A DNA stretch of 44,110 bases. Origin: Vulcanimicrobiota bacterium. GTDB taxonomy: Bacteria > Pseudomonadota > Gammaproteobacteria > Xanthomonadales > Rhodanobacteraceae. Below the pieces are notes generated by a model. The model had not been told where the DNA came from. It made no database searches and was given only the letters and a program-made list of their open reading frames with translations. The position numbers and the translations under genes were made by a program. This document shows positions 25,217 to 34,111 of the stretch, one piece after another (positions within the stretch are counted from its first letter, which is position 1; every line of letters starts with the position of its first letter). The stretch is taken from contig CAJCJD010000206.1 of the NCBI GenBank assembly GCA_903970555.1, positions 1 through 44,110 on the forward strand. The letters are read 5' to 3'.

Positions 25217-26794
25217 CTATTTCGTCGCTTTGTCCAACCAGCCGCCGGTGAACCCGGCACGCTCCAGCCCTTTGCGTATATACGGGTTATTGCGCATCAC
25301 GCGCCAGACGAATTCGCTGCGCCAGTTCTCGATCATCAGCACGATAGGCCCTTGGTCGATGCCGATCTGCTCGGTATCGAACCAGCCCGTGCCGGCCACC
25401 ATCCGGCCAGCGCGCGGCGAGAAGCTGGCTTCAAAACTGGGATCGAAGGCATCGACAAAACCGTAGCGGTCGTAGACGTTGTCACCGTAGCGCTCCTTCA
25501 TGGCTTCTAACGCTGGAACCACGATTTCCGGCGCGAACGCGATAGAGCCGCCAGCTGCCGTGGGTGCGATCGTACCGTCGTCGGAAATATAATCGAGTCC
25601 GGCACCGCGCGCGGTGTAGCCGTAAAAGACGCGCGTGCTGCCATCGCCGATTTTAAGCGTGTAATCGCCGGGTCCGTTGCTCGCTGTCAAACCCCACACG
25701 TTTTCGCCATAACCTTTCCAGTGGCCTGGATTGGCGATGGCATACGCGCGCTGCGCGTACACGGCGCGGCGACTGTTTTCAAAATAATCGAAACCGCGCG
25801 TGCGGCTCCATGCGTCACGTATGCCACGAAAATCGACCCAGGCCTCGCTGTACTGATGCCCGAAGAGCGGCGCGAAGTTGAGGAAGGTCTGCCCCTCGAA
25901 GCTGCCCCAAGTCTTTGGATAAGTGCTAGCCCACGCCGACCAGCCATCGCTGGCGATCGCGTGCGTTGGCGAACCGAGCGCGAGGATGTAGACGAGCATG
26001 CCCTCGTCATAGCCTTTCCAATCGGAATCGATGAACTTGCCGCCCGGTGTCCAGCCCATGCTGATTAGCGGCTCGCGCGGTTGCATCCAGGCCCAATCCA
26101 CGCGTCGATAAATGGCGTCGGCAAGCACGCGGATTTCCTTTTCTTGCGGCGTGTTGCGATCGTAGTAGGACTGCGCGAACAACACGCCACCAAGCAGCAG
26201 CGTTGTATCCACGCTGGATAATTCGGTCCATCGCGCAAAGCGTTTACCGGTCTTCATATCGAGGAAGTGATAGAAGAATCCGTGGAATCCGGTCGCATCA
26301 TCCTCGCTGCTGTCTTCCTGTGCGTTGGCAAAAAAACGCAGCGTGGTCAGCGTCCGCTCAATCGCTTGATCGCGCGTGATGTAACCACGCTCCACACCGA
26401 TGCCATAGGCGGTCAGACCGAAACCTATCGAGGCAATGCTGGAGAAAGACGGGCCGGGATAGTGATCCGGTATCAAGCCATTGGCGGGGTTGGCACTATC
26501 CCAGAACCACTGGAAAGTGCGCTTCTCCAAATCCGCGACCATCGCCTGCTGTGCTGCGGGCAATGCGTTGAAGGTGTTTGACTGGGTACGTGCGAATGCC
26601 GACAGCGGCAAGCCGCTACCGATTACCAGCAGTGCAAATAGAAAGCTGGCCCAGCTGCGTCGAAGAATACGTGGGGTCATCGTGGGTAGTGTCAGACCTG
26701 CAGAAAATACATCCGCATGCGCCCGGCCAAAGCGCGCTGCGGTCCGCGAAACACGCCGCGCGTCCTTGGCCGTCGCAAACGGCTTCCTTGCCAT
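25217..26794 (-). CDS. GH144-like glucanase (glucoamylase-domain PF10091 family), exported
   Basis: 525 residues from ATG 26794, which has GGGAG four bases upstream; ATG 26680 gives 487 residues and a cleaner signal peptide (MTPRILRRSWASF then hydrophobic to AFA) but no ribosome site. The (alpha/alpha)6-type domain is recognised from FQWFWDSANPANGLIPDHYPG, SSIASIGFGLTAYGIGVERG, GFFYHFLDMKTG, WWQ-like loops and TAAGGSIAFAPE. Family members cut beta-1,2-glucan or release sophorose. It lies between the TonB receptor and the sugar-binding lipoprotein. Linkage preference is inferred from the family. Confidence 0.82.
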   Translation of the reverse strand: MARKPFATAKDARRVSRTAARFGRAHADVFSAGLTLPTMTPRILRRSWASFLFALLVIGSGLPLSAFARTQSNTFNALPAAQQAMVADLEKRTFQWFWDSANPANGLIPDHYPGPSFSSIASIGFGLTAYGIGVERGYITRDQAIERTLTTLRFFANAQEDSSEDDATGFHGFFYHFLDMKTGKRFARWTELSSVDTTLLLGGVLFAQSYYDRNTPQEKEIRVLADAIYRRVDWAWMQPREPLISMGWTPGGKFIDSDWKGYDEGMLVYILALGSPTHAIASDGWSAWASTYPKTWGSFEGQTFLNFAPLFGHQYSEAWVDFRGIRDAWSRTRGFDYFENSRRAVYAQRAYAIANPGHWKGYGENVWGLTASNGPGDYTLKIGDGSTRVFYGYTARGAGLDYISDDGTIAPTAAGGSIAFAPEIVVPALEAMKERYGDNVYDRYGFVDAFDPSFEASFSPRAGRMVAGTGWFDTEQIGIDQGPIVLMIENWRSEFVWRVMRNNPYIRKGLERAGFTGGWLDKATK

Positions 26795-26806
26795 GATGCT
26801 CCCGAT

Positions 26807-26839
26807 CCCGAGCCGGCGGGGGTGGGACGCCGGCTCGGG
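26807..26839 (-). other. Strong intercistronic hairpin between TonB receptor and glucanase genes
   Basis: Twelve perfect GC-rich pairs, CCCGAGCCGGCG with CGCCGGCTCGGG, nine-base loop. On the minus strand no U run follows, so it is more like an mRNA stabiliser or processing site than a terminator; the glucanase ribosome site begins a few bases beyond it. Confidence 0.6.
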
Positions 26840-26868
26840 GAACAGAACACCCAGTCACATGTCGTGCA

Positions 26869-29800
26869 TTAGAACTTGATGCCCAGCGTCAACTTGAGCT
26901 CCCGCGGCGTGCCGTCGATGTTGCCGGTGGGATCGAACGTCACCGGCGTTTTGTTCAGCACTCCGTTCGAACCATAGTTTTCGAGGTAGTCGGAGTAGTT
27001 GTTCCAATTAAAGGCATTCAACAAATCAAAACGTACATATCCATCAAAGTTTCCGTAGATCTTGAAGTTCTTGGTGACCTGAAAGTCGATCGAGCGGTAA
27101 CCAAAGATCGGACCGCCGATGAGGAAGTGCGAACCCGGCGGCGTGGCGCTGAAGGGCACGCATCCGCTCGGCGTGCTGGTGTCGTTGAAACATGCGAGGT
27201 TGAGGCCCGGGATCGGCGTGGCAAGCGTGAACTTGGCGCCAAACAGCAGCCCCCAGGGACCATCCAACGAACCCGTCGCCACCAGGCGATGCTTCGCTAC
27301 CGCTGAACCGATGAACGGATAGTCGTGGATGGTTTCTTCATCGAACGCGTACTGGTCCGTCACGTCCTGGCTATCGTTGTTCTGCAAGGCGTGTGAGTAG
27401 GTATACGCAATCGTGACACCCCAACCCGACTCCTGCGTGTAAGGCTTCTCGGCCGAAATCAGCAGCTGGGTCGTCTTGGTGGTAAGCCCGTTGTTGGCAA
27501 TGATCAAGTTGCCGAATCCCGGAATGCCATTACCCCAGGGCTGGCTGCCGTTTTCCCAGAATGCCCCGTTCGGGTAGCGATTACCAAGCTGATAGACCAG
27601 GCCTTGGAAGCTGTTCACGCGCGCGACCGTAACGTCGGTATTCCAATCCCCAACCTTGTTGCGCATACCCAAGCTCACCTGATCCGAATAGGGCGTCTTC
27701 AGGTTGTTGGTGACCATGTCGACCTCCCGACCTGCCGTGGTGCCGGTGAGCAGGCCTTGCAAGACGCTCAGGCCGCCCAGATAGGCCGGATTCCACGGAA
27801 TGCAGCTCGGGCTGGGCGCGCACGAGTGATATTGGTTCGGGAAAGTGATTTCCGGCACAGCCAGGGCCAGCTTGGTCTGTTCGAGCTGCAACAGTTCGTA
27901 CAGATCACGATCGTAGGAGCGCCCCGCACCACCGTGGATGACATGCGCTTCATCGCCGTTGATGTCGTACGAGAAACCAAAGCGCGGCTGAAACTCATTG
28001 TCCTGCGCGTGACGATTGTTGCCGGTGCTTATGTAATTGTTGATGTTGACGCCGCCCTTGGCGAGCGTCTGCGCATAAGTCTGACCTGCGGGTGCGTTGG
28101 GATCCTGCATGCCAAATGCAGCAACCACGGCAGGTGGCGTCACCCAGTTGAGGTACGAAGGCGTTTCTTCGTAGTCCCAGCGCACACCGAGGTTCAAGGT
28201 CAGATGATCATTGACCGTCCAATCGTCTTGGATATACGTGCCAAATTGCTTGTCGGATGTCCTGACGATCGGGCTTGTTCCCGGTAGCGTCACAGGAAAC
28301 TGCACCTGCCAGGGATCGGCCAGCGTGCCCGTGGGCGTCACGTCATAGGAGAACTGCGGATTGAAGAGGCCGGCGTCTTCGGCGGTTAGATCGACCTTTT
28401 TGTATTTCACGCCCATCTTGATGACGTGATCGCCATTCCATTCGAAATCGTTGAAGGTGAGGTCGTCTTGTATCGACGGTCCCTTCTGACCCTTGTCTTG
28501 GGTGGCGAGCGGTGATGCTGGACCAACGTCGAGGATAGTCTGATTGTTGTTTGGGGCTGCGGTGTAGATGTAGCCGTTGCCGTAATCCAGCGCCGACGGC
28601 TTGTAGAACGCGTTCTCGTACGTGGCCTGCAAACGGTTGAACCAGCTGTCGGTACTGTGATCCCAGCGAATATCGAAGCGTTTGTCGTAGTTGATCAGAT
28701 CAATGGCCGAGGACGCTGCTTGTCCGGTACCAATGCCGCTGATTGAATCCTCACTGCGATACTTGCCGCTGACTTCGATGCGATCGCGATTGGTCGGCTC
28801 CCAATCAAGCTTGGCGAAATACAGATTTTCCTTGAACGGCAAACTCGCCGGCCCAAGCTGCGCTTGTGCACTGGCTGGCAACTGCGGAACGAGGTACGAG
28901 GCATTGCCGGGCGAAACCGCGATCGGCGTGTCGTATTCCTTGCCTTCATAGGCGATGAAGAAATGCGCTTTGTCCTGGATGATCGGGCCGCCAAATGCGA
29001 AGCCGTATTCCTTGTCATGCGAAGGCTGTTTTTTGTCGGCCGCCTGCTCTGACGGCGTTTCGGCACGCATCACCGTATCGGTCCAATCGCCGAACACTTC
29101 GCCGTGGAACTCGTTGGTGCCTGACTTGGTTTCCGCCGTCACCGCGGCGCTGGAAATCTGATCGTATTCGGCTTTGTAGTTGGACGTAATGACTTTGTAT
29201 TCGCCAATCGCCAACTGCGGGAAGGGATTGCCCTGACTGGAGGTTTGGCCGGTCACGCCACCAGGCAATACGTAGTTCTTTTGACCGACGCCATCAATGT
29301 ATACGTTGATAGCCGACGGCGCCTGGCCGCCGGACTGCAGGCTGGTGTTGCCGTTTTGCTGCACGGTAAACACCACGCCCGGCACGGTGTCGGCGAACTC
29401 CAGGAAGTTGCGCGTTATTTGCGGCACGGTCGAAATCTCGCGCTGCGACACGGTGGTGCCCACTTCCGAGGTCGTCACTTCGGTCAGCGTCGTAGCATTG
29501 ACGGTGACTGCGCCGAGATTCTTTGCATTGGCGCCCGCCGCCGATGTCGGCGTGGCGGTGAGATTGAGTGTCGCCGTGGATGCCACCGTCAACTTCACCG
29601 TCTGCGTCATACCTTGACCGGCATCGACCTGATACGTACCAGGCTGCAAACCGACCAATGCGTAGCTGCCATCCGCACCGGATTTGGTGACGCGCGTGTA
29701 ACCGGTAGCGACGTTCTTGGCTGTTACCATGGTGTTGGGCGCCGCCATTCCGCGCAAGTTTGCGTCGGAAGTCTGCGCATAGGACAGCATCGGTAAAGCG

Positions 29801-29871
29801 GCGGTAGCCGTGATCGAGGCGGCGATAAACCGCGCCAAGACTAATTTCTTGTAATTGTGTCCAGCTTTCAT
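26869..29871 (-). CDS. Oar-like TonB-dependent receptor
   Basis: 1000 residues from ATG 29871 with GGGGAG just upstream. Signal peptide 1-32 (ends SYA). A carboxypeptidase-regulatory-like domain (about 36-105, ADGSYALVGLQPGTYQVDA) precedes the plug (VTVNATTLTEVTTSEVGTTVS onward, about 120-260) and the outer-membrane barrel, which ends in LKLTLGIKF with terminal Phe. It would import a large ligand, probably a glucan oligosaccharide, across the outer membrane with TonB energy. Only 35 bp separate it from lacI upstream, and the glucanase follows, so all seem to be one transcription unit. Confidence 0.93.
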   Translation of the reverse strand: MKAGHNYKKLVLARFIAASITATAALPMLSYAQTSDANLRGMAAPNTMVTAKNVATGYTRVTKSGADGSYALVGLQPGTYQVDAGQGMTQTVKLTVASTATLNLTATPTSAAGANAKNLGAVTVNATTLTEVTTSEVGTTVSQREISTVPQITRNFLEFADTVPGVVFTVQQNGNTSLQSGGQAPSAINVYIDGVGQKNYVLPGGVTGQTSSQGNPFPQLAIGEYKVITSNYKAEYDQISSAAVTAETKSGTNEFHGEVFGDWTDTVMRAETPSEQAADKKQPSHDKEYGFAFGGPIIQDKAHFFIAYEGKEYDTPIAVSPGNASYLVPQLPASAQAQLGPASLPFKENLYFAKLDWEPTNRDRIEVSGKYRSEDSISGIGTGQAASSAIDLINYDKRFDIRWDHSTDSWFNRLQATYENAFYKPSALDYGNGYIYTAAPNNNQTILDVGPASPLATQDKGQKGPSIQDDLTFNDFEWNGDHVIKMGVKYKKVDLTAEDAGLFNPQFSYDVTPTGTLADPWQVQFPVTLPGTSPIVRTSDKQFGTYIQDDWTVNDHLTLNLGVRWDYEETPSYLNWVTPPAVVAAFGMQDPNAPAGQTYAQTLAKGGVNINNYISTGNNRHAQDNEFQPRFGFSYDINGDEAHVIHGGAGRSYDRDLYELLQLEQTKLALAVPEITFPNQYHSCAPSPSCIPWNPAYLGGLSVLQGLLTGTTAGREVDMVTNNLKTPYSDQVSLGMRNKVGDWNTDVTVARVNSFQGLVYQLGNRYPNGAFWENGSQPWGNGIPGFGNLIIANNGLTTKTTQLLISAEKPYTQESGWGVTIAYTYSHALQNNDSQDVTDQYAFDEETIHDYPFIGSAVAKHRLVATGSLDGPWGLLFGAKFTLATPIPGLNLACFNDTSTPSGCVPFSATPPGSHFLIGGPIFGYRSIDFQVTKNFKIYGNFDGYVRFDLLNAFNWNNYSDYLENYGSNGVLNKTPVTFDPTGNIDGTPRELKLTLGIKF

Positions 29872-29906
29872 TGTCTCCCCTCCCGAACGATTCACTATGG
29901 GTGTCG

Positions 29907-30959
29907 TTATGTATTTGGCGTTCGTCGCCGTTTGCGCGGCGCTGTCGCACCTGCACTTGCGCCGCAGGTCTCGCGAATGACGATCTCGCATCCCAGCGTT
30001 TGCACCGATGCCGGCGTCGTATCTGCCGGGTCCAGCAAGGCCGCAAGGCGCTCCAACGCAATGCGGCCGAGATCGGCGATACGCACCTGCACCGTGCTTA
30101 GCGGCGGCGTGACGTAACGCGCGATCAAAATGTCGTCGAAGCCGGCCACGGCGATGTCCTTGGGAACATCCAGGCCCGCTTCCTTGAAGGCGTACAGGCA
30201 GCCCACGGCCATCATGTCGTTGGCGGCAAAAACGGCTTGCGGGCGCTTCTTTTGCGCGAGCAATTCGCGTCCCGCGCGATAGCCCGATTCCTCGCTGAAG
30301 TCGCCAGCGACGATCGTCAGTTGCGCATCCGGCGCGTGCTTGGCCATCGCCGCGCGATAGCCTTTGTCGCGCTGTTGCGCGTCGAAGTTGGTCTTGGGGC
30401 CCGCGATGAACGCGACACGCTCGCGCCCCGACTCGACCAGATGCCGCACCATCGCGATGGCACCAGCGCGGTTATCGATGTTGAACACGGGGTAGCGCGC
30501 ACTTTTTACGGGGCTATCCAGCAGCACCACCGGCAGGTTGTCTGGCAGGTTATTGCCGAGGAAGTCGGCATCAACGTATTCGGAAAGAATCAACATGCCG
30601 TCTACGCGTCCACGCATCGCGCGCACCGCCGCTGCGGCATCCTCAACGCCGTCGTGCGAACTGGAAACCAGCAAGTGCAGCCCGCGTGCGCGTGCAGCGA
30701 GATCGATACCGCGAATCAATTCGGAGAAGAATTCGCCATACAGATCCGGTAGCACCGCGCCGATGGTGTTCGTGCGTCCGGTGATCAGGCTGCGCGCCGC
30801 GTTATCAGGGACGTAGTGCAGACGCGCGGCAACTTCGCGCACAATTTTTTGGGTGGCGGGCGTGACGCCACCGGTGCCATTGAGTACGCGTGACACGGAG
30901 GCGACCGAGACTTTCGCCTCGCGCGCCACATCTTTGATCGTTGCATTCTTGGTCGTCAT
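29907..30959 (-). CDS. LacI-family transcriptional regulator
   Basis: 350 residues from ATG 30959 (AGGA upstream). The helix-turn-helix TIKDVAREAKVSVASVSRVLNG spans 7-28, followed by the hinge and a periplasmic-binding-like sensor domain (TIGAVLPDLYGEFFSELIRGID, then DVAVAGFDD-like segment). It should repress the receptor, glucanase and importer genes until the sugar binds. The palindromes at 31013-31038 lie 54 bp upstream of the gene and fit autoregulation. Confidence 0.95.
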   Translation of the reverse strand: MTTKNATIKDVAREAKVSVASVSRVLNGTGGVTPATQKIVREVAARLHYVPDNAARSLITGRTNTIGAVLPDLYGEFFSELIRGIDLAARARGLHLLVSSSHDGVEDAAAAVRAMRGRVDGMLILSEYVDADFLGNNLPDNLPVVLLDSPVKSARYPVFNIDNRAGAIAMVRHLVESGRERVAFIAGPKTNFDAQQRDKGYRAAMAKHAPDAQLTIVAGDFSEESGYRAGRELLAQKKRPQAVFAANDMMAVGCLYAFKEAGLDVPKDIAVAGFDDILIARYVTPPLSTVQVRIADLGRIALERLAALLDPADTTPASVQTLGCEIVIRETCGASAGATAPRKRRRTPNT

Positions 30960-31012
30960 CGAAGCTTCCTGCGGTGATAGAGCACAACCTGAAAACTCAA
31001 CGGCGGCCGCAA

Positions 31013-31038
31013 TGTAAACGTTTTCATGAAACGTTGTA
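31013..31038. promoter_or_regulatory. LacI-type operators upstream of the sugar locus regulator
   Basis: TGTAAACGTTTTCA (31013-31026) is symmetric at 12 of 14 positions about a central CG, and TGAAACGTTGTA (31027-31038) is a second, poorer copy. This is the usual LacI/GalR operator form in front of the regulator gene. Confidence 0.6.
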
Positions 31039-31346
31039 AAGGCGCCGCTAAGCGATTTTTTGCTGCAACGCAAAATTGTGCGGTCTGCTTATCTCAAGCA
31101 AATGACGCGCGACAGCGCCTGGCTGCTCGCACTGTTAAGTGCCGATCGACATGGCAGCGCAGCACAAGTGCCGCATTGCGCGATCAACATACAGGGAGTT
31201 TCAGGGGAAGTAGGCGTGAAGGACCCGTCGCATGTGCGTGACGTCGCGATTGGATCCGTGGCGAGCGATCTCCAAGACGCGCATGCGCTACGTGTGCTGC
31301 ACACGTACACCGCGCCTTCGCCAGTGTCTTTAGAAGAAGACGCGCA
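31039..31346. other. Gene-free interval upstream of lacI
   Basis: About 300 bp with no convincing gene. An open frame at 31060-31374 starts with TTG, has no ribosome site and no recognisable domain. It probably holds promoter sequence for the minus-strand sugar locus. Confidence 0.4.
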
Positions 31347-31370
31347 CCTCGGGCAAATGCTTGCCCGAGG
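31347..31370. terminator. Hairpin after the YecD-like hydrolase gene
   Basis: CCTCGGGCAA pairs perfectly with TTGCCCGAGG over loop ATGC, 20 bp beyond the stop of the minus-strand gene. The following minus-strand bases are only moderately U-rich. Confidence 0.55.
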
Positions 31371-31390
31371 ATGACGCAAACAAACAATGC

Positions 31391-31960
31391 TTAGCTAAGC
31401 ATGTCCAGGATTTGCGACGTGGAGCGCACATGGCCCAAACGCGGAAAGATTTTTTCGATGGCGAAAGCATGCATCTCGGCGTTCGCCGTGCTCATCGCAT
31501 CCTCAGCGAAAATCATGCTGAAGCCGAGTTCGAATGCGTTGCGTGCGGTCGATTCCACCCCGATATTGGTGGCGATGCCGCCTAGCACGAACTTATCGAT
31601 ACCACGACGACGCAGCTGCAGTTCCAGTTCGGTGCCGTAGAACGCGCCCCACTGACGCTTGATGATGCGAATGTCGCTGTCGGCAACGCTGAGTTCGGCG
31701 GGAAATTCCAGCCAATTGGCAGGAAGGCTTCCGGCAGACATAGGACTATCTACCGACTGGCGCAAGACATCAGCGCCATCGGCCGAGAAGCCCACGCGGA
31801 CCAGCACCACCGGCGCACCGAGTTCGCGAAAGCGCTTGGCCAGGGCCGCAGATTTGTCCAGCACGTCGGTGGCGGTATGAGGACCGCCCGCGAATGGCAA
31901 GATACCCTTCTGCAGGTCGATCAGAACCAGCGCCGTGCGGCGCGGATCTAGCTTTTCCAT
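31391..31960 (-). CDS. YecD-like isochorismatase-family hydrolase
   Basis: 189 residues. Asp15 in LVLIDLQKG and Lys101 in IIKRQWGAF are the conserved acid and lysine of the superfamily. The third position is [14 protein letters not shown]: the nucleophilic Cys of nicotinamidase-type members is replaced (Gly134), as in YecD and true isochorismatases. Reaction unknown. It is divergent from a TetR gene whose operators lie in the shared interval, so it is probably the regulated target. Confidence 0.85.
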   Translation of the reverse strand: MEKLDPRRTALVLIDLQKGILPFAGGPHTATDVLDKSAALAKRFRELGAPVVLVRVGFSADGADVLRQSVDSPMSAGSLPANWLEFPAELSVADSDIRIIKRQWGAFYGTELELQLRRRGIDKFVLGGIATNIGVESTARNAFELGFSMIFAEDAMSTANAEMHAFAIEKIFPRLGHVRSTSQILDMLS

Positions 31961-31981
31961 GGGATACTCCAGATCATGTAG

Positions 31982-32023
31982 GTGAGGATTGCCTCACTTA
32001 GGAGTTTATGAGGATGCCCTCAC
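31982..32023. promoter_or_regulatory. Two tandem TetR-type operators
   Basis: GTGAGG-ATTG-CCTCAC (31982-31997) and TGAGG-ATGC-CCTCA (32009-32022) are two copies of one inverted repeat with centres 26 bp apart. The second covers the start codon region of the tetR gene and the first lies before the hydrolase gene, so a bound repressor could block both. Confidence 0.7.
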
Positions 32024-32628
32024 AAAAATCAAGCGATCTCCGTCGCGCTCCGCAGCGTCAGCGTGGTCACGAACGTGTCGCGGCACTCCTGGAGGCCGCT
32101 GCGGGCTGTTTTGTGGAGAAGGGTTACGACGCCACCACGATGACCGAAGTCGCCGCGCGCGCCGGTGCCGCGATCGGCTCGCTGTACCAGTTCTTTCCGA
32201 CCAAGGAGGCGCTGGCACACGCGCTGCTGGAGCAATACGCACAGGCTCTGTATGCGGAACTCGGAAAATTTGCCACGCAATCGGCGGATTGGGACACCAA
32301 CGAGCTAGCGTTGCGCCTGAGCACGTTCCTGGTCACGTTCCGCCGGCGTTATCCCGCTTTTGAGAAGCTGGTTGAATCCGGCCCGGTGCCCGCTGCGGAT
32401 GGCATGAGCATCCGCCGTCGACTGCGTGCCGAACTACAAGCCTTGCTTGCGCGACGTGCGCCACACCGTTCGGTTGAAGACATGCACGCAGCTGCCGTCG
32501 TTGTGCAGCAGATGATGAAAGCGGCGATAGCGATTCAGACGGAGCCAGGCATGCCAGGGCGCCAGGCTGCGCAATCTGCCTTGCAGCACGCCATGCAGCT
32601 CTATCTGCATGACGTGCTCGGTAAATAG
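32008..32628 (+). CDS. TetR-family transcriptional regulator
   Basis: 206 residues from ATG 32008; ATG 32014 has better spacing (9 bases) from the AGGAG at 32000-32004. The N-terminal helix-turn-helix is clear: AALLEAAAGCFVEKGYDATTMTEVAARAGAAIGSLYQFFPTKEALAHALLEQY. The C-terminal ligand-binding part is not classifiable. It probably represses itself and the divergent YecD-like hydrolase through the operators at 31982-32023. Ligand unknown. Confidence 0.93.
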   Translation: MRMPSQKSSDLRRAPQRQRGHERVAALLEAAAGCFVEKGYDATTMTEVAARAGAAIGSLYQFFPTKEALAHALLEQYAQALYAELGKFATQSADWDTNELALRLSTFLVTFRRRYPAFEKLVESGPVPAADGMSIRRRLRAELQALLARRAPHRSVEDMHAAAVVVQQMMKAAIAIQTEPGMPGRQAAQSALQHAMQLYLHDVLGK

Positions 32629-32635
32629 CTAGCCG

Positions 32636-33058
32636 TCAGCCGCCCTTGGCGGGATAGGACTGGAATCCGCCCTGTTGTTGCGGCGGCGGAGGCGGTGGCG
32701 GGTTGCCCTGCACCGGCGGCGGCGCCGACGGCCCGATCACACGATTGCCGCACGAATAGGCTTCCCACGGTTGCGACCCGTCGACCGGATCGGCCAGCGG
32801 CTTGATGGTGTCGGCATGCATGCTGGCAGCGCTGTTACGCGCCTGCACCTGCAATTCGTCGCGCACCTTGATGTCGTTGCGATCGAAGGGACCGACGTGA
32901 TCCATCACCTGCACGGTGATCTTGCCCAGATCGCGGCAGCCGGAAACATCGCCACTCCACACCGTGCGGATGTTCGAGGAACCCGGATCCGGGTTGATGC
33001 CCCAGGTACAACCGCCGAGCAGCACAACGGGTGCGAGCAGCAACAGGGTCTTGCGCAT
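32636..33058 (-). CDS. DUF4156 lipoprotein
   Basis: 140 residues from ATG 33058 with GGAG six bases upstream; a longer upstream frame lacks support. Lipobox LGGC (Cys17) makes it a small lipoprotein. The core (VSGCRDLGKITVQVMDHVGPFDRNDIKVRDELQVQARNSAASMHADTI) matches the DUF4156 family (YjeI type), followed by a Pro/Gln-rich tail. Function unknown. It is convergent with the tetR gene, 7 bp apart. Confidence 0.82.
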   Translation of the reverse strand: MRKTLLLLAPVVLLGGCTWGINPDPGSSNIRTVWSGDVSGCRDLGKITVQVMDHVGPFDRNDIKVRDELQVQARNSAASMHADTIKPLADPVDGSQPWEAYSCGNRVIGPSAPPPVQGNPPPPPPPQQQGGFQSYPAKGG

Positions 33059-33174
33059 GAGTAGCTCCGTATAAGCGGGGAATGCGGATGGTATTGCGTA
33101 GGCATTGCATCCTAACCCGTCGTCGAGATCTGTCACCGAACGCCGGCTTACTGCGTGTGGCCTTTGCGAGGCGT

Positions 33175-33215
33175 CCGGACACTGTCCGGTCAAGGGTGTC
33201 CGCTGTCCGCGGACA
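33175..33215. promoter_or_regulatory. Cluster of TGTCC/GGACA inverted repeats
   Basis: CCGGACA-C-TGTCCGG (33175-33189), a half-site GTGTCC (33196-33201 area) and the perfect palindrome TGTCCGCGGACA (33204-33215) occur within 41 bp upstream of the DUF4156 gene and of the small membrane protein at 33346. They look like repeated sites for one dimeric regulator, which is not identified. Confidence 0.45.
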
Positions 33216-33345
33216 ATGTAACGGCCCATCGCGTGCCTCAATAAATACATCTATATCAATGTGTTAAAGATTATCTTCACGCTGGCACGGGGATTGCTGT
33301 GTAGAGGGCAAGGACCTTCCTGGTCTATCACTCGGAGATACGGAC

Positions 33346-33552
33346 ATGAAATTCGAAGCATTCGTTCTACGCAGCCTGTTTGTCGCGTGTGCACTGGTTT
33401 GCGGACTGATCCTGGCGGGGATGATCACTGCCAAGCCGGCGCCCGTGCAGTTGGCGGCCCATGGCCCGGTCGGTGCGTTGCTCGCCTCGGCACCGTCGAC
33501 CTGCGCCCTGCCTGCCGGCGGCAACATGCTCTGCTTGCGCGCAGCGGGTTGA
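33346..33552 (+). CDS. Small membrane or secreted protein, hypothetical
   Basis: 68 residues. A ribosome site CGGAG lies about ten bases upstream of ATG 33346. Residues 7-27 form one hydrophobic segment that could be a signal anchor or signal peptide; the rest is Ala/Pro/Gly rich with two Cys (53 and 63). No family recognised. It precedes trmL by 40 bp on the same strand. Confidence 0.5.
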   Translation: MKFEAFVLRSLFVACALVCGLILAGMITAKPAPVQLAAHGPVGALLASAPSTCALPAGGNMLCLRAAG

Positions 33553-33592
33553 TCGCGAGACGCGGTCCACCTCGCCGTCGGATAATGACGGC

Positions 33593-34063
33593 ATGCTGCA
33601 TGTCATCCTGTTCCGCCCCGAAATCCCGCCCAACACCGGCAATGTGATCCGTCTGTGCGCCAATACCGGCGTGGGACTGCATCTGATTCGCCCGCTTGGC
33701 TTCGAGCTCGACGATACACGCCTGCGACGCGCGGGCCTCGATTACCACGAGTATGCGCGCGTCGCGGTACATGACGATCTCGATGCTTGCCTCGACGCGC
33801 TCGAACACCCCCGCGTTTTTGCGTTCTCAACGCGCGGCCGCATCTATCATGTGGATGCGCGCTTTGCCGATGGCGATGCACTGCTTTTCGGCTGCGAAAC
33901 CGCGGGCCTGCCCGACGCGGTGCTGTCGGCACTCCCACCGGAACAACGCCTTCGCTTACCTATGCGTCCGGACAGCCGCAGCCTCAACCTATCGAACAGC
34001 GTGGCGGTCGCCGTCTATGAAGCATGGCGACAGCTTGGCTTTCCGGGCGCGACAACGCCTTGA
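33593..34063 (+). CDS. trmL: tRNA (cytidine/uridine-34 2'-O)-methyltransferase
   Basis: 156 residues, the length of E. coli TrmL, from ATG 33593; the open frame upstream has no family match. The SPOUT knot is visible: [21 protein letters not shown] at the start, [11 protein letters not shown] in the middle, and the SAM site [23 protein letters not shown] near the end. It methylates the wobble ribose of tRNA-Leu. Confidence 0.96.
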   Translation: MLHVILFRPEIPPNTGNVIRLCANTGVGLHLIRPLGFELDDTRLRRAGLDYHEYARVAVHDDLDACLDALEHPRVFAFSTRGRIYHVDARFADGDALLFGCETAGLPDAVLSALPPEQRLRLPMRPDSRSLNLSNSVAVAVYEAWRQLGFPGATTP

Positions 34064-34111
34064 TCGCCCCCCGCACGGCATGCATCACGCGCGGGCGGCT
34101 ACAATCCCCGC

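Noticed and set aside
31060..31374. Plus-strand open frame of 104 codons upstream of lacI
   Set aside because: TTG start, no ribosome site, no domain, and it runs through a terminator hairpin.
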